A DNA stretch of 23,238 nucleotides from Pseudomonadota bacterium (GTDB lineage: Bacteria; Pseudomonadota; Gammaproteobacteria; Burkholderiales; Burkholderiaceae_D). This document shows, piece after piece, positions 15,960 through 23,112 of this stretch; the stretch's first letter is position 1; the number at the start of each line of letters is the position of its first letter. The stretch spans positions 1 through 23,238 of the forward strand of contig JAFAGG010000088.1 in the NCBI GenBank assembly GCA_023422955.1, read 5' to 3'. The notes beneath the pieces are model-generated. The model had not been told where the DNA came from. It was given only the letters and a program-made list of their open reading frames with translations, and ran no database searches. A program made the translations under genes and the position numbers.

Positions 15960-17300
15960 TCACTCGGTTTCGGCGGCCCGCGAACGCCATGCAGCCAGCC
16001 AGGCCCTGAAGCGAAACAGGAATTCCGGCACGCGCCAGAAGACGTAAAGCGCCACCAGCGCATTCAGCAATGCCGTGACCAGGAAAATTTCCGGGATGGA
16101 CAAGCCGGCCTGCAACAGAACCATGCCCAGCAATGCCGCCGCCACCATGAACAGCGCATTAAGAATGTTCATGCCGGCAATCGTGCGCGACACCTGCTGC
16201 GGCGCGCAGCGCGTCTGTATCATTGCAAACAGCGGCACACTGTAGATGCCGCCGAACAGACCGATCAGCAGGCAGTCCGCCATGATGCGCACGCTGCCCT
16301 CGCTCATTACGAAAGCATGCCAGTCGGCGGGACCCGTCGCCAGGTAAGCGCTGCTCGCCAGCCAGAGATCGACGCCGAATATCGTCATGCCTATCGCCCC
16401 CAGAGGCACCAGTCCGATTTCTATCTTTCGGCCGGACAACCATTCGCATAACAGCGATCCGCTGCCGACACCGAGTGAAAACACCATCAGCAGCAACACG
16501 AATACCGTGCTGTCGCCTTGCAGCAAATCGCGCGCATACACCGGAAATTGCGCCAGCATGATGGCGCCATAAAACCAGAACCAGGAATTGGCGACGATGG
16601 CCCACCACACCGCATGGTTCTGCCGCATCAGACGCAGATTGGCCCAGCTCGCGGAAAACGGATTCCAGCCAATGGCAAGCCCCGGCGCTGCCGCCGGCGA
16701 CAAAGGAATCCCGCGACTGGCAAGCCAGCCCGCAATAGCCAGCAACAATCCGCTGCCGGCAGCCAGCACTATGCCCCAGGGCTTGGCCATCACCAGCACC
16801 GCGCCCAGCACCTGCCCCAGCAAAATACCGACGAATGTGCCCATTTCGACCACGCCATTGCCGCCGGTCAGTTCGCTCTCTTTCAGATGCTGTGGCAGAT
16901 AGGCATACTTCACCGGCCCGAAGAAAGTCGATTGCAATCCCATGGCCGCGATCACGATCACCAGCAGCCACAACTGGTGCGTCAGCCAGCCCACGGCGGC
17001 AATCGCCATCAGCACGATTTCCGCCATCTTCACCTGCCGCATCCAGCGGGACTTCTCCGCTCTGTCTGCCAGCTGGCCAGCCACGGCGGAAAACAGCACG
17101 AAGGGCAGTATGAACAAGCCGGGAATGAGATTGTTCAGCAAACCCGCATCGACTTCCGTCCAGTGCAGGCTGTCATAGGTAATTGCCGTCAGCAATGCCA
17201 CCTTGAATACATTGTCATTCAAGGCTCCCAGGAACTGGGTCCAGAAAAAAGGAGCGAACCGGCGCTGGGCAAACAAGGAAAACTGCGTAGGTGACGTCAT
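15960..17300 (-). CDS. MFS transporter, lysophospholipid transporter (LplT)-like
   Basis: A major facilitator with about 12 membrane helices and 446 residues. The opening FFWTQFLGALNDNVFKVAL, then GQLADRAEKSRW (loop 2-3) and FGPVKYAYLPQHL near 130-142 are characteristic of the LplT family, which flips lysophosphatidylethanolamine across the inner membrane for re-acylation. In E. coli the partner Aas acyltransferase/ligase is encoded next to it, and some bacteria have a fused protein; no acyltransferase domain or gene is present here. The ATG at 17298-17300 is preferred over a TTG nine bases upstream. Only a weak GAAG lies before the start. The family is well supported, the lipid substrate is inferred. 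Confidence 0.85.
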   Translation of the reverse strand: MTSPTQFSLFAQRRFAPFFWTQFLGALNDNVFKVALLTAITYDSLHWTEVDAGLLNNLIPGLFILPFVLFSAVAGQLADRAEKSRWMRQVKMAEIVLMAIAAVGWLTHQLWLLVIVIAAMGLQSTFFGPVKYAYLPQHLKESELTGGNGVVEMGTFVGILLGQVLGAVLVMAKPWGIVLAAGSGLLLAIAGWLASRGIPLSPAAAPGLAIGWNPFSASWANLRLMRQNHAVWWAIVANSWFWFYGAIMLAQFPVYARDLLQGDSTVFVLLLMVFSLGVGSGSLLCEWLSGRKIEIGLVPLGAIGMTIFGVDLWLASSAYLATGPADWHAFVMSEGSVRIMADCLLIGLFGGIYSVPLFAMIQTRCAPQQVSRTIAGMNILNALFMVAAALLGMVLLQAGLSIPEIFLVTALLNALVALYVFWRVPEFLFRFRAWLAAWRSRAAETE

Positions 17301-17586
17301 GTGCTTCAAAAGAAATGGCGAATGCGGAAAACGGCAGCACGCGACAAGAGCAGCCGTTTCAGAAGATGGGGGTGATTGTTACTCGCAAGCGGCAAGGAGG
17401 CAAGTCTGATGGGCAGACCTGAAACTTCGAAACGAGAGCGCAAGCTCATTGAACAGACGCTGTCAGCGAAGGCATCAGCGGAAGAAAAAAACAGGCGTGC
17501 AAACGGGAGGAAGTGAGGCTTTTTTTCTGAATGATCATGACAATTCGGCCGCACGGTTCAGGTGCGGCCGAATTGGAAACGGTGTT
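17301..17586. other. Intergenic region between CBS-domain and LplT-like genes
   Basis: Apart from the hairpin at 17541-17575 I see no gene here. A minus-strand frame of 82 codons (17306-17554) crosses the hairpin, has no ribosome site and shows no recognisable domain. The promoter of the LplT-like gene should lie in this stretch, but no clear -35/-10 pair stands out. Confidence 0.6.
17541..17575. repeat. Perfect 14-bp hairpin downstream of the CBS-domain gene
   Basis: CAATTCGGCCGCAC (17541-17554) and GTGCGGCCGAATTG (17562-17575) are perfectly complementary with a 7-base loop. It lies 11 bases after the CBS gene stop on the minus strand, the place expected for a terminator, but no T run follows immediately. 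It may act with an auxiliary mechanism, or protect the 3' end of the message. Confidence 0.75.
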
Positions 17587-18030
17587 TTATTCGGTGCCTG
17601 GCCAGGCGCCGATATAGTCTTTGAGCATCCTGTTTTCAAAGCTCTGCGCTTCAAGCACTGCCTTGGCGATATCGTAGAAGGACAGGACGCCGATGACGCC
17701 ACTTCCCCTGACCACCGGCAGATAACGCGCATGCTCTACCAGCATCACTCCGCGCACTTCATTGATATCGTGATCGGGCGTGATGGTGATGGGCTGCTTG
17801 TTCATGTGATCGCGCACCATGCCGCTGTCGGTCAGATTGCCCGCATTTCCGTGGACGGCTTTCATCACTTCGCGGAAGGTCAGCATGCCTACCAACTCCC
17901 CCTGCTCCATGACCACCAGCGACCCCATGTCCTTTTCCGCCATCATGCTGACTGCCTGCTGCATGGACGTATCAGGCGCCACCGTGACCAGGAAATTGCC
18001 TTTCAGCTTGAGAATCTCGGAAACCTTCAT
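17587..18030 (-). CDS. Two-CBS-domain protein
   Basis: A 147-residue cytoplasmic protein made of two CBS domains, at about residues 1-60 (MKVSEILKLKG...TFREVMKAV) and 70-130 (MVRDHMNKQPITITPDHDINEV...VIGVLSFYDIAKAV). Stand-alone CBS pairs bind adenosine nucleotides and act as energy or redox sensors, usually as dimers. The ATG at 18028-18030 is preceded by GAGGAG, a strong ribosome site that fixes the start. No other domain is attached and no obvious partner is next to it, so its target is unknown. Confidence 0.93.
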   Translation of the reverse strand: MKVSEILKLKGNFLVTVAPDTSMQQAVSMMAEKDMGSLVVMEQGELVGMLTFREVMKAVHGNAGNLTDSGMVRDHMNKQPITITPDHDINEVRGVMLVEHARYLPVVRGSGVIGVLSFYDIAKAVLEAQSFENRMLKDYIGAWPGTE

Positions 18031-18405
18031 AGCTGCTCCTCGATAGTTGTTATTCTCAGGCCAGAGTAGCGCAAGCAGATGGAAAAAGCCAGCCTCGCCC
18101 AGGCAGGACTGTGCTGGATTGGACACAGCACAGCATGGATCAAGCAAGTGCCTGTTGTTTGCGTGAAATCACAGTCTTCACGATCAAACCATGCTTGCTC
18201 TTGGAGAGACTGACGGGACGCTTGCTGGCACAGTTGCAGGAATCTTGCATCCAACACCGATGGTAGTCCGCAGTCTTGCTTGCCAGTCGCTTTTCTTTTT
18301 CTTGAGTAAAGCTGAGTTGCAGCAAAATCCCACCATGCTACGTCTGCCAATCAGGTCACTCACCTAAGCATTGAATGAGCATGCCAGACAGGCGCGCAAG
18401 CCGGA
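18031..18405. other. 375-base gap between yihY and the CBS-domain gene
   Basis: This stretch looks less GC-rich than its neighbours. Two minus-strand frames exist (18140-18325 with 61 codons and 18027-18350 with 107 codons), both beginning with TTG and lacking a good ribosome site; neither resembles a known family. A 7-base inverted repeat (CTGTGCT...AGCACAG) lies near 18107-18131. The promoter of the CBS gene must be here, but I cannot place it with confidence. Confidence 0.5.
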
Positions 18406-19701
18406 TCAGGAGCGAACGACCACCGGCGCCGGATGCATCGGCTTTTCGCTGAAGTACTGAGCCAGGCTATCATCCAGGCCTTTTTCCAGCGCGCGTTCCA
18501 CGCGTTGCACGATGGGGTTCTTGTCCTGCGTGGAGAACACAAACAGGCGATAGACATCCGACAGCTTCAACTGCCCGGCATTGGCCAGCAGCACCCATCG
18601 CTCTTCAATGGCATTGGTGCGCAAACCCAGCGGTCTGCGCTTGATCGTGTCCGATTTGACGCGCGCGACCCATCCCGATTCCTGCATGCGCTGCAGCAGG
18701 CGTTCGGCTTCTTCCAGGCCGATGCGGGTACGCTTGCGCAATTCCTGCACATTGACGCCGGATGAACCCATTCCTTCGCGCGCCTCATGCAGTATGCCCA
18801 ATATGGTCATGGCATCGATGAAGTCGCTGCCCGGCACCGCCACGTGCCACCAGCGCTCGTATTTAACGGTAGGCAAGGCGGCCGTCAGCAAGGCGCCAAA
18901 CAGGGTGATCAGCCAGCACGAATAAATCCATACCAGGAAAATCGGCAAGGCGGCCAGCGCGCCATAGACTACGGTATAGGTCGGGAACTGGGTCACGAAT
19001 TCCACGAACATCAGCTTGACGAATTCAAACGCCAGCGCTGCCAGCATGCCGCCCCAGATGGCGTCGCGCCAGGCAACCGTGCGATTCGGCACGGTCACAT
19101 ACAGCAGGGCGAAAGCCAGGGTGGTGAGCACCAGGGAAGACAGCGTGTAGAGCACCGTTCCCAGGAAAGCGAAGCGCTGGAAGATGTCGGCCGGGTCACC
19201 GAGAAAACTCGAGGTCAGGGAAATCGATCCGCCCACCAGCAAGGGCCACAGCGTAATCATCGACCAGAATATCAGCAGCCGCTGCGTGGGAGAGCGCCCT
19301 TCCTTCACACGCCAGATCTGGTTGAAGGTGCGCTCTATCATCGCCAGCATCGCGATGGCGGTAATCAGCAGGAACACGGCGCCCACGGTAGACAGTCGCG
19401 TGGCCTTGCTGGAAAAGGAATTCAGGTTATCGAGGATGGTGGTGGCGATGGGGCCGGGTATCAGGCTCTGCAGCACATTGATTTCCAGCGAAGTGCGGAA
19501 GTCCGAAAACAGCGGGAAAGTCGTAAAAATCGCCAGCGCTATCGTCAGCAAGGGCACCAGGGCCAGCACGGTGGTGAAGGTCAGGCTGCCGGCCACCTGG
19601 GGCAGGCGTTCTTCGTTCAAACGCTGCGCCGCAAAACGAAACAGCTGGCGAAGCTGCCTCATGCTCAGTCCGGATGAAAAGGGATTATGGTGTGTGGTCA
19701 T
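18406..19701 (-). CDS. YihY/UPF0761 family inner-membrane protein with C-terminal winged-helix-like extension
   Basis: A member of the YihY/virulence-factor BrkB family, once thought to be RNase BN; its function is not established. The 431-residue protein has the family opening RFAAQRLNEERLPQVAGSLTFTTVLALVPLLTIAL and about six membrane helices within residues 25-280, with FPTYTVVYGALAALPIFLVWIYSCW and LFGALLTAALP near the end of that part. Roughly 130-150 further residues are soluble, with a segment (MTILGILHEAREGMGSSGV...ELRKRTRIGLEEAERLL) that looks like a winged helix. E. coli YihY lacks this tail. I take the ATG at 19699-19701. It is divergent from wrbA with a 76-base gap. Confidence 0.9.
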   Translation of the reverse strand: MTTHHNPFSSGLSMRQLRQLFRFAAQRLNEERLPQVAGSLTFTTVLALVPLLTIALAIFTTFPLFSDFRTSLEINVLQSLIPGPIATTILDNLNSFSSKATRLSTVGAVFLLITAIAMLAMIERTFNQIWRVKEGRSPTQRLLIFWSMITLWPLLVGGSISLTSSFLGDPADIFQRFAFLGTVLYTLSSLVLTTLAFALLYVTVPNRTVAWRDAIWGGMLAALAFEFVKLMFVEFVTQFPTYTVVYGALAALPIFLVWIYSCWLITLFGALLTAALPTVKYERWWHVAVPGSDFIDAMTILGILHEAREGMGSSGVNVQELRKRTRIGLEEAERLLQRMQESGWVARVKSDTIKRRPLGLRTNAIEERWVLLANAGQLKLSDVYRLFVFSTQDKNPIVQRVERALEKGLDDSLAQYFSEKPMHPAPVVVRS

Positions 19702-19765
19702 TAGCCTATCCGCGTGCAATGCAATTTCAAGGGCTTCCTGCGCCGGCCTTGATGATAAAGCACCC

Positions 19766-19771
19766 TATAAT
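19766..19771 (+). promoter_or_regulatory. Consensus -10 box for wrbA, predicting a leaderless transcript
   Basis: A perfect TATAAT ends six bases before the wrbA ATG, so the normal start of transcription, about seven bases after the box, falls on the A of the ATG. No Shine-Dalgarno sequence is present. No convincing -35 is found at 16-18 bases, so an activator may be needed. The box is seen; the leaderless transcript is inferred. Confidence 0.55.
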
Positions 19772-19777
19772 AGCAGC

Positions 19778-20392
19778 ATGACTACCCCCGACATTTCCCT
19801 ACTCGTTTTGTATTATTCCCGCCATGGCGCCACACGCAAGATGGCGGAACTGATCGCGCAAGGCATAGACAGCGTTCCCGGTTGCGAAGCGCGCTTGCGC
19901 ACCGTGCCTTCCGTCTCGCCCGTGACCCAGGCCGTGGAACCCGAAGTGCCTGCCGAAGGCGCACCCTACGTGGAATTGCGCGACCTGGAAGAATGCGCGG
20001 GCCTGGCACTGGGCTCCCCGACCCGCTTCGGCAACATGGCTTCCGCGATGAAATATTTTTGGGACGGCACTTCGGCGCAATGGCTGTCCGGCACACTGGC
20101 GGGCAAACCGGCCTGCGTGTTCACCTCCACCGGCAGCATGCATGGCGGACAGGAAAGTACGCTGCTCTCCATGATGCTGCCGCTGATGCACCATGGCATG
20201 CTGCTGCTCGGCCTGCCCTATACCCAGCCGGAATTGATGACGACCTCGACCGGCGGCTCACCCTACGGTGCCAGCCACTGGGCCGGCGTGAACGGCGGAC
20301 AAGCGCTGTCGCAGGACACCCGCGCGCTGGCCATCGCGCTGGGCAAGCGGCTGGCTGAAACCGCGTGCCGACTGCGAGGCCAGGCATGCTGA
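19778..20392 (+). CDS. wrbA: NAD(P)H:quinone oxidoreductase, WrbA type
   Basis: WrbA is a tetrameric FMN flavoprotein that reduces quinones by two electrons, avoiding semiquinone and superoxide. The 204-residue protein has a flavodoxin fold: the FMN phosphate loop YYSRHGATRKMAELI at about 11-25, then the WrbA-specific SPTRFGNM (about 80-87), FWDGT...W..G.LAGKPACVF, and STGSMHGGQE near 117-126, followed by YTQPEL and PYGASHWAG. Length is close to the usual 198. It is first in a plus-strand operon and divergent from yihY. The ATG at 19778 is chosen from the family start; the open frame extends far upstream only as antisense to yihY. Its stop overlaps the next gene by seven bases. Confidence 0.96.
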   Translation: MTTPDISLLVLYYSRHGATRKMAELIAQGIDSVPGCEARLRTVPSVSPVTQAVEPEVPAEGAPYVELRDLEECAGLALGSPTRFGNMASAMKYFWDGTSAQWLSGTLAGKPACVFTSTGSMHGGQESTLLSMMLPLMHHGMLLLGLPYTQPELMTTSTGGSPYGASHWAGVNGGQALSQDTRALAIALGKRLAETACRLRGQAC

Positions 20393-20778
20393 ACTCTTCC
20401 CAGAAAACTTGTCATATCCTGGCATCAGGCAGTCTCATTGCACTGATCGTGCTTTGCATTGCCTGGGAATGGTTCCTCGCGCCGCTCAAGCCGGGCGGCA
20501 CGGTAATGGTGCTGAAAGTGCTGCCGCTGCTCTTCCCCTTGCCGGGCGTGCTGCGCGCCAAGAATTACACCTTGCAATGGTCGTCCATGCTGGTGCTGCT
20601 GTATTTCGCCGAAGGCGTGGTGCGCGCCATGTCGGAATCCGGCTTGTCGGCAGTGCTGGGCGGCGTTGAAATTTTATTGAGTTCGGTATTTTTCTTCAGC
20701 GCGCTGGCTTTCCTGGGTCCGCTGAAAAAAGAAGCTAAAAGACGACGCAAGGAACAGGCTGAAAAGGCTGCTGAATGA
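20386..20778 (+). CDS. DUF2069 membrane protein
   Basis: A 130-residue integral membrane protein with four hydrophobic segments at about 12-32, 41-56, 65-85 and 89-115, and a strongly basic C-terminal tail (KKEAKRRRKEQAEKAAE) that should lie in the cytoplasm. The pattern, including the W in the first helix and the LPG motif, fits DUF2069, a family without known function. The ATG overlaps the wrbA stop by seven bases and has GAGG seven bases upstream, which decides the start. Its own stop overlaps the next ATG (ATGA). Coupling on both sides suggests a role with the flavoprotein WrbA or the FAD dehydrogenase, but that is inference. Confidence 0.88.
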   Translation: MLNSSQKTCHILASGSLIALIVLCIAWEWFLAPLKPGGTVMVLKVLPLLFPLPGVLRAKNYTLQWSSMLVLLYFAEGVVRAMSESGLSAVLGGVEILLSSVFFFSALAFLGPLKKEAKRRRKEQAEKAAE

Positions 20779-22181
20779 GTGAGTTTCTCGATCGATGCCG
20801 CGCCCTGGTCGGAGCCAGTTTTGTACTGACCGATGAAAGCGAGCTGGGAAGCTACCTGACGGATCAGCGTCGTCGCTTCACCGGCAAGGCATTGGCCATC
20901 GTAAGGCCGGGATCGCTTGAAGAAGTCGCCGCCATCGTGCGCCTGTGCAATGAATACCGGGTACCGCTGGTGCCCCAGGGCGGCAATACCGGCCTGGTGC
21001 TGGGCAGCGTGCCGGACCAGAGCGGCACCGCCATCGTGCTGTCGCTGACCCGCCTGAACCGGATCCGCCAGATCGACCCGGTCAATAATACGATGACGGT
21101 GGAAGCCGGCTGCATCCTCGCCCATATCCAGGAAGCCGCTGAAAAAGCCGAGCGCCTGTTTCCGCTGTCGCTGGCGGCCGAAGGCAGTTGCACCATAGGC
21201 GGCAACCTGTCGACCAATGCCGGCGGCACCGCGGTGCTGCGCTACGGCACCACGCGCGAACTGTGCCTGGGACTGGAAGTCGTGACGGCGCAGGGAGAAA
21301 TATGGAATGGCTTGCGCGGCCTGCGCAAGGACAATACCGGTTACGACCTGCGGGATCTGTACATAGGCGCGGAAGGCACGCTGGGCCTGATCACTGCCGC
21401 GACCATCAAGCTTTTTCCCCAGCCCAGGGCCAGGCTCACCGCCCTGGCCGCGCTGCGCACGCCTGACGATGCATTGCGCTTGTTCACGCTGGCGCAGCAA
21501 TATTGCGGTGCCGTGCTGACCGGCTTCGAACTGATGTCCGCCCTGTGCATGGACCTGGTCGGCAAGCATTTTCCGCAACTGCAGCTTCCTTTTGCAGACC
21601 GGCATGCGCAATACGTGCTGCTGGAACTGTCGGACAGCGAATCCGAAGCGCATGCGATGGCGCTGCTGGAAAGCGTGATCGGCAGCGCGCTGGATGATGA
21701 CACGATACAAGATGCCGTGGTCGCGTCGTCGATTGCGCAATCCCAGGCCCTGTGGAAGCTGCGCGAGCATATCTCATCGGCGCAGGCGGCCGAGGGGAAA
21801 AATATCAAGCACGACATATCGGTGCCGATTTCTGCCATCGGCGACTTCATACGCGAGACCGATGCGCTACTGCAGCAGGCATTCCCGGACTGCCGCATGG
21901 TCACCTTCGGCCACGTGGGCGACGGCAACCTGCATTACAACGTATCGCCGCCGCAGGGTACCTCGGACGACGCCTTCATCGCCCGCCAGTCTGAAATCAA
22001 TCGCATCGTTCACGACAGCGTGCATCGCTTCGGCGGCTCGATCTCGGCGGAGCATGGTCTGGGGGCGTTGAAGCGCGAGGAAATCCGGCGCTACAAGTCC
22101 GAAGTCGAACTCAAGCTGATGCTCACCCTCAAACAGGCACTGGATCCGCTCAACCTGATGAATCCCGGCAAGGTGATTTAA
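20775..22181 (+). CDS. FAD-linked 2-hydroxyacid dehydrogenase (D-2-hydroxyglutarate dehydrogenase-like)
   Basis: A 468-residue flavoenzyme of the vanillyl-alcohol oxidase/PCMH superfamily, oxidising a D-2-hydroxyacid and passing electrons to an acceptor such as a quinone or ETF. The N-terminal FAD domain has VRPGSLEEV, VPQGGNTGLVLG (66-77) and AEGSCTIGGNLSTNAGG (about 135-152). The C-terminal domain has the metal and substrate site FGHVGDGNLHYN with His380 and His387, and SISAEHGLG with Glu426 and His427, as in D-2-hydroxyglutarate dehydrogenases. GlcD of glycolate oxidase is the main alternative, but no GlcE or GlcF gene is present. D-lactate dehydrogenase is also possible. It overlaps the DUF2069 stop by four bases. 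Confidence 0.93.
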   Translation: MSEFLDRCRALVGASFVLTDESELGSYLTDQRRRFTGKALAIVRPGSLEEVAAIVRLCNEYRVPLVPQGGNTGLVLGSVPDQSGTAIVLSLTRLNRIRQIDPVNNTMTVEAGCILAHIQEAAEKAERLFPLSLAAEGSCTIGGNLSTNAGGTAVLRYGTTRELCLGLEVVTAQGEIWNGLRGLRKDNTGYDLRDLYIGAEGTLGLITAATIKLFPQPRARLTALAALRTPDDALRLFTLAQQYCGAVLTGFELMSALCMDLVGKHFPQLQLPFADRHAQYVLLELSDSESEAHAMALLESVIGSALDDDTIQDAVVASSIAQSQALWKLREHISSAQAAEGKNIKHDISVPISAIGDFIRETDALLQQAFPDCRMVTFGHVGDGNLHYNVSPPQGTSDDAFIARQSEINRIVHDSVHRFGGSISAEHGLGALKREEIRRYKSEVELKLMLTLKQALDPLNLMNPGKVI

Positions 22182-22225
22182 GTTGCTTCCGGGATTTCCT
22201 CCGGCAAAGTTCAATGAGGATAGCC

Positions 22226-23098
22226 ATGAAACAGACGCCGACAAAAATGGAAACCGTGGACCGTCCGCGCGAGGTAGAAAGAATCATCCAGGGCATGCCC
22301 ACTTCGGATGGCGCGGGCGTCAAACTGACCCGCCTGCTCACCAGCGACCTGCAGCAACGCCTCGATCCTTTCCTGATGCTGGATGCCTTCGGCTCCGACA
22401 ATCCGCACGACTACATCGCGGGATTTCCCAATCATCCGCACCGCGGCTTCGAAACCGTGACTTACATGATCGCGGGCCGCATGCGCCATCGCGACAGCGC
22501 CGGCAACGAAGGCCTGCTGCAGAATGGCGGCGTGCAATGGATGACGGCGGGACGCGGCCTCATCCATTCCGAATTGCCGGAACAGGAAGAAGGCGTGATG
22601 GAAGGCTTTCAGCTCTGGCTGAATCTGCCCTCCAAGGACAAGATGCGTGATCCCTGGTACCAGGATTTTCAGAACGAGGACATACCGGAATTCCTGCACC
22701 CGGAAGGCGCCACCGTGCGCGTAATCGCCGGCAACACTCACGGCGTCGAGGGAGCGATGCGGCGCGAAACAACGCAGCCGCTGATACTGGATATCCATTT
22801 CCCGGCATCGGGCAGCTTCAGGCATGAATTGTCGCCCTCGCACAATGCATTTGCCTGCGTTTATCGCGGCACGGTGAACATCAACGGCACCACGGTGCCG
22901 CCGCAACGCATGGCGATCCTGGATAATGCGCCTGACAGCGATGGCGTCGTGCTTGAAAGCGAAGGCGAAGCCCGCGTATTGTTGATAGCCGGGCAAGCGC
23001 TGAATGAATCCATCATGCAATACGGTCCCTTCGTGATGAATACGGAAGAGCAATTGCGCCAGGCAATAATGGATTTCCGCGAAGGACGTTTCGGCTGA
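22226..23098 (+). CDS. Pirin family protein
   Basis: Pirins are bicupin iron proteins; bacterial members show quercetin 2,3-dioxygenase activity or regulate metabolic enzymes. The 290-residue protein has the N-terminal metal site intact: NHPHRGFETVTY gives His70 and His72, and GLIHSELP gives His114 and Glu116, all four ligands. Family blocks VQWMTAGRG and EGFQLWLNLP are present, as is the C-terminal pirin domain ending FVMNTEEQLRQAIMDFREGRFG. I choose the ATG at 22226 because GAGGA lies five bases before it; an ATG at 22214 lacks such a site. It follows the FAD dehydrogenase by 44 bases and is last in the operon. An insertion sequence begins 14 bases after the stop. Confidence 0.96.
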   Translation: MKQTPTKMETVDRPREVERIIQGMPTSDGAGVKLTRLLTSDLQQRLDPFLMLDAFGSDNPHDYIAGFPNHPHRGFETVTYMIAGRMRHRDSAGNEGLLQNGGVQWMTAGRGLIHSELPEQEEGVMEGFQLWLNLPSKDKMRDPWYQDFQNEDIPEFLHPEGATVRVIAGNTHGVEGAMRRETTQPLILDIHFPASGSFRHELSPSHNAFACVYRGTVNINGTTVPPQRMAILDNAPDSDGVVLESEGEARVLLIAGQALNESIMQYGPFVMNTEEQLRQAIMDFREGRFG

Positions 23099-23112
23099 GA
23101 AATAAGGTCTGA

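Noticed and set aside
18140..18325. 61-codon minus-strand frame, lysine-rich with three cysteines, in the yihY-CBS gap
   Set aside because: It starts with TTG, has only a weak GGTGGG upstream, and I cannot link it to any family; not enough to call a gene.
18027..18350. 107-codon minus-strand frame whose stop overlaps the CBS gene start as ATGA
   Set aside because: TTG start, no ribosome site and no domain; the CBS gene has its own strong GAGGAG site, so coupling is not needed. The overlap is probably chance.
19184..20392. 402-codon plus-strand frame suggesting a large fusion upstream of wrbA
   Set aside because: The first part is the shadow of yihY on the other strand; the flavodoxin domain starts cleanly at 19778.
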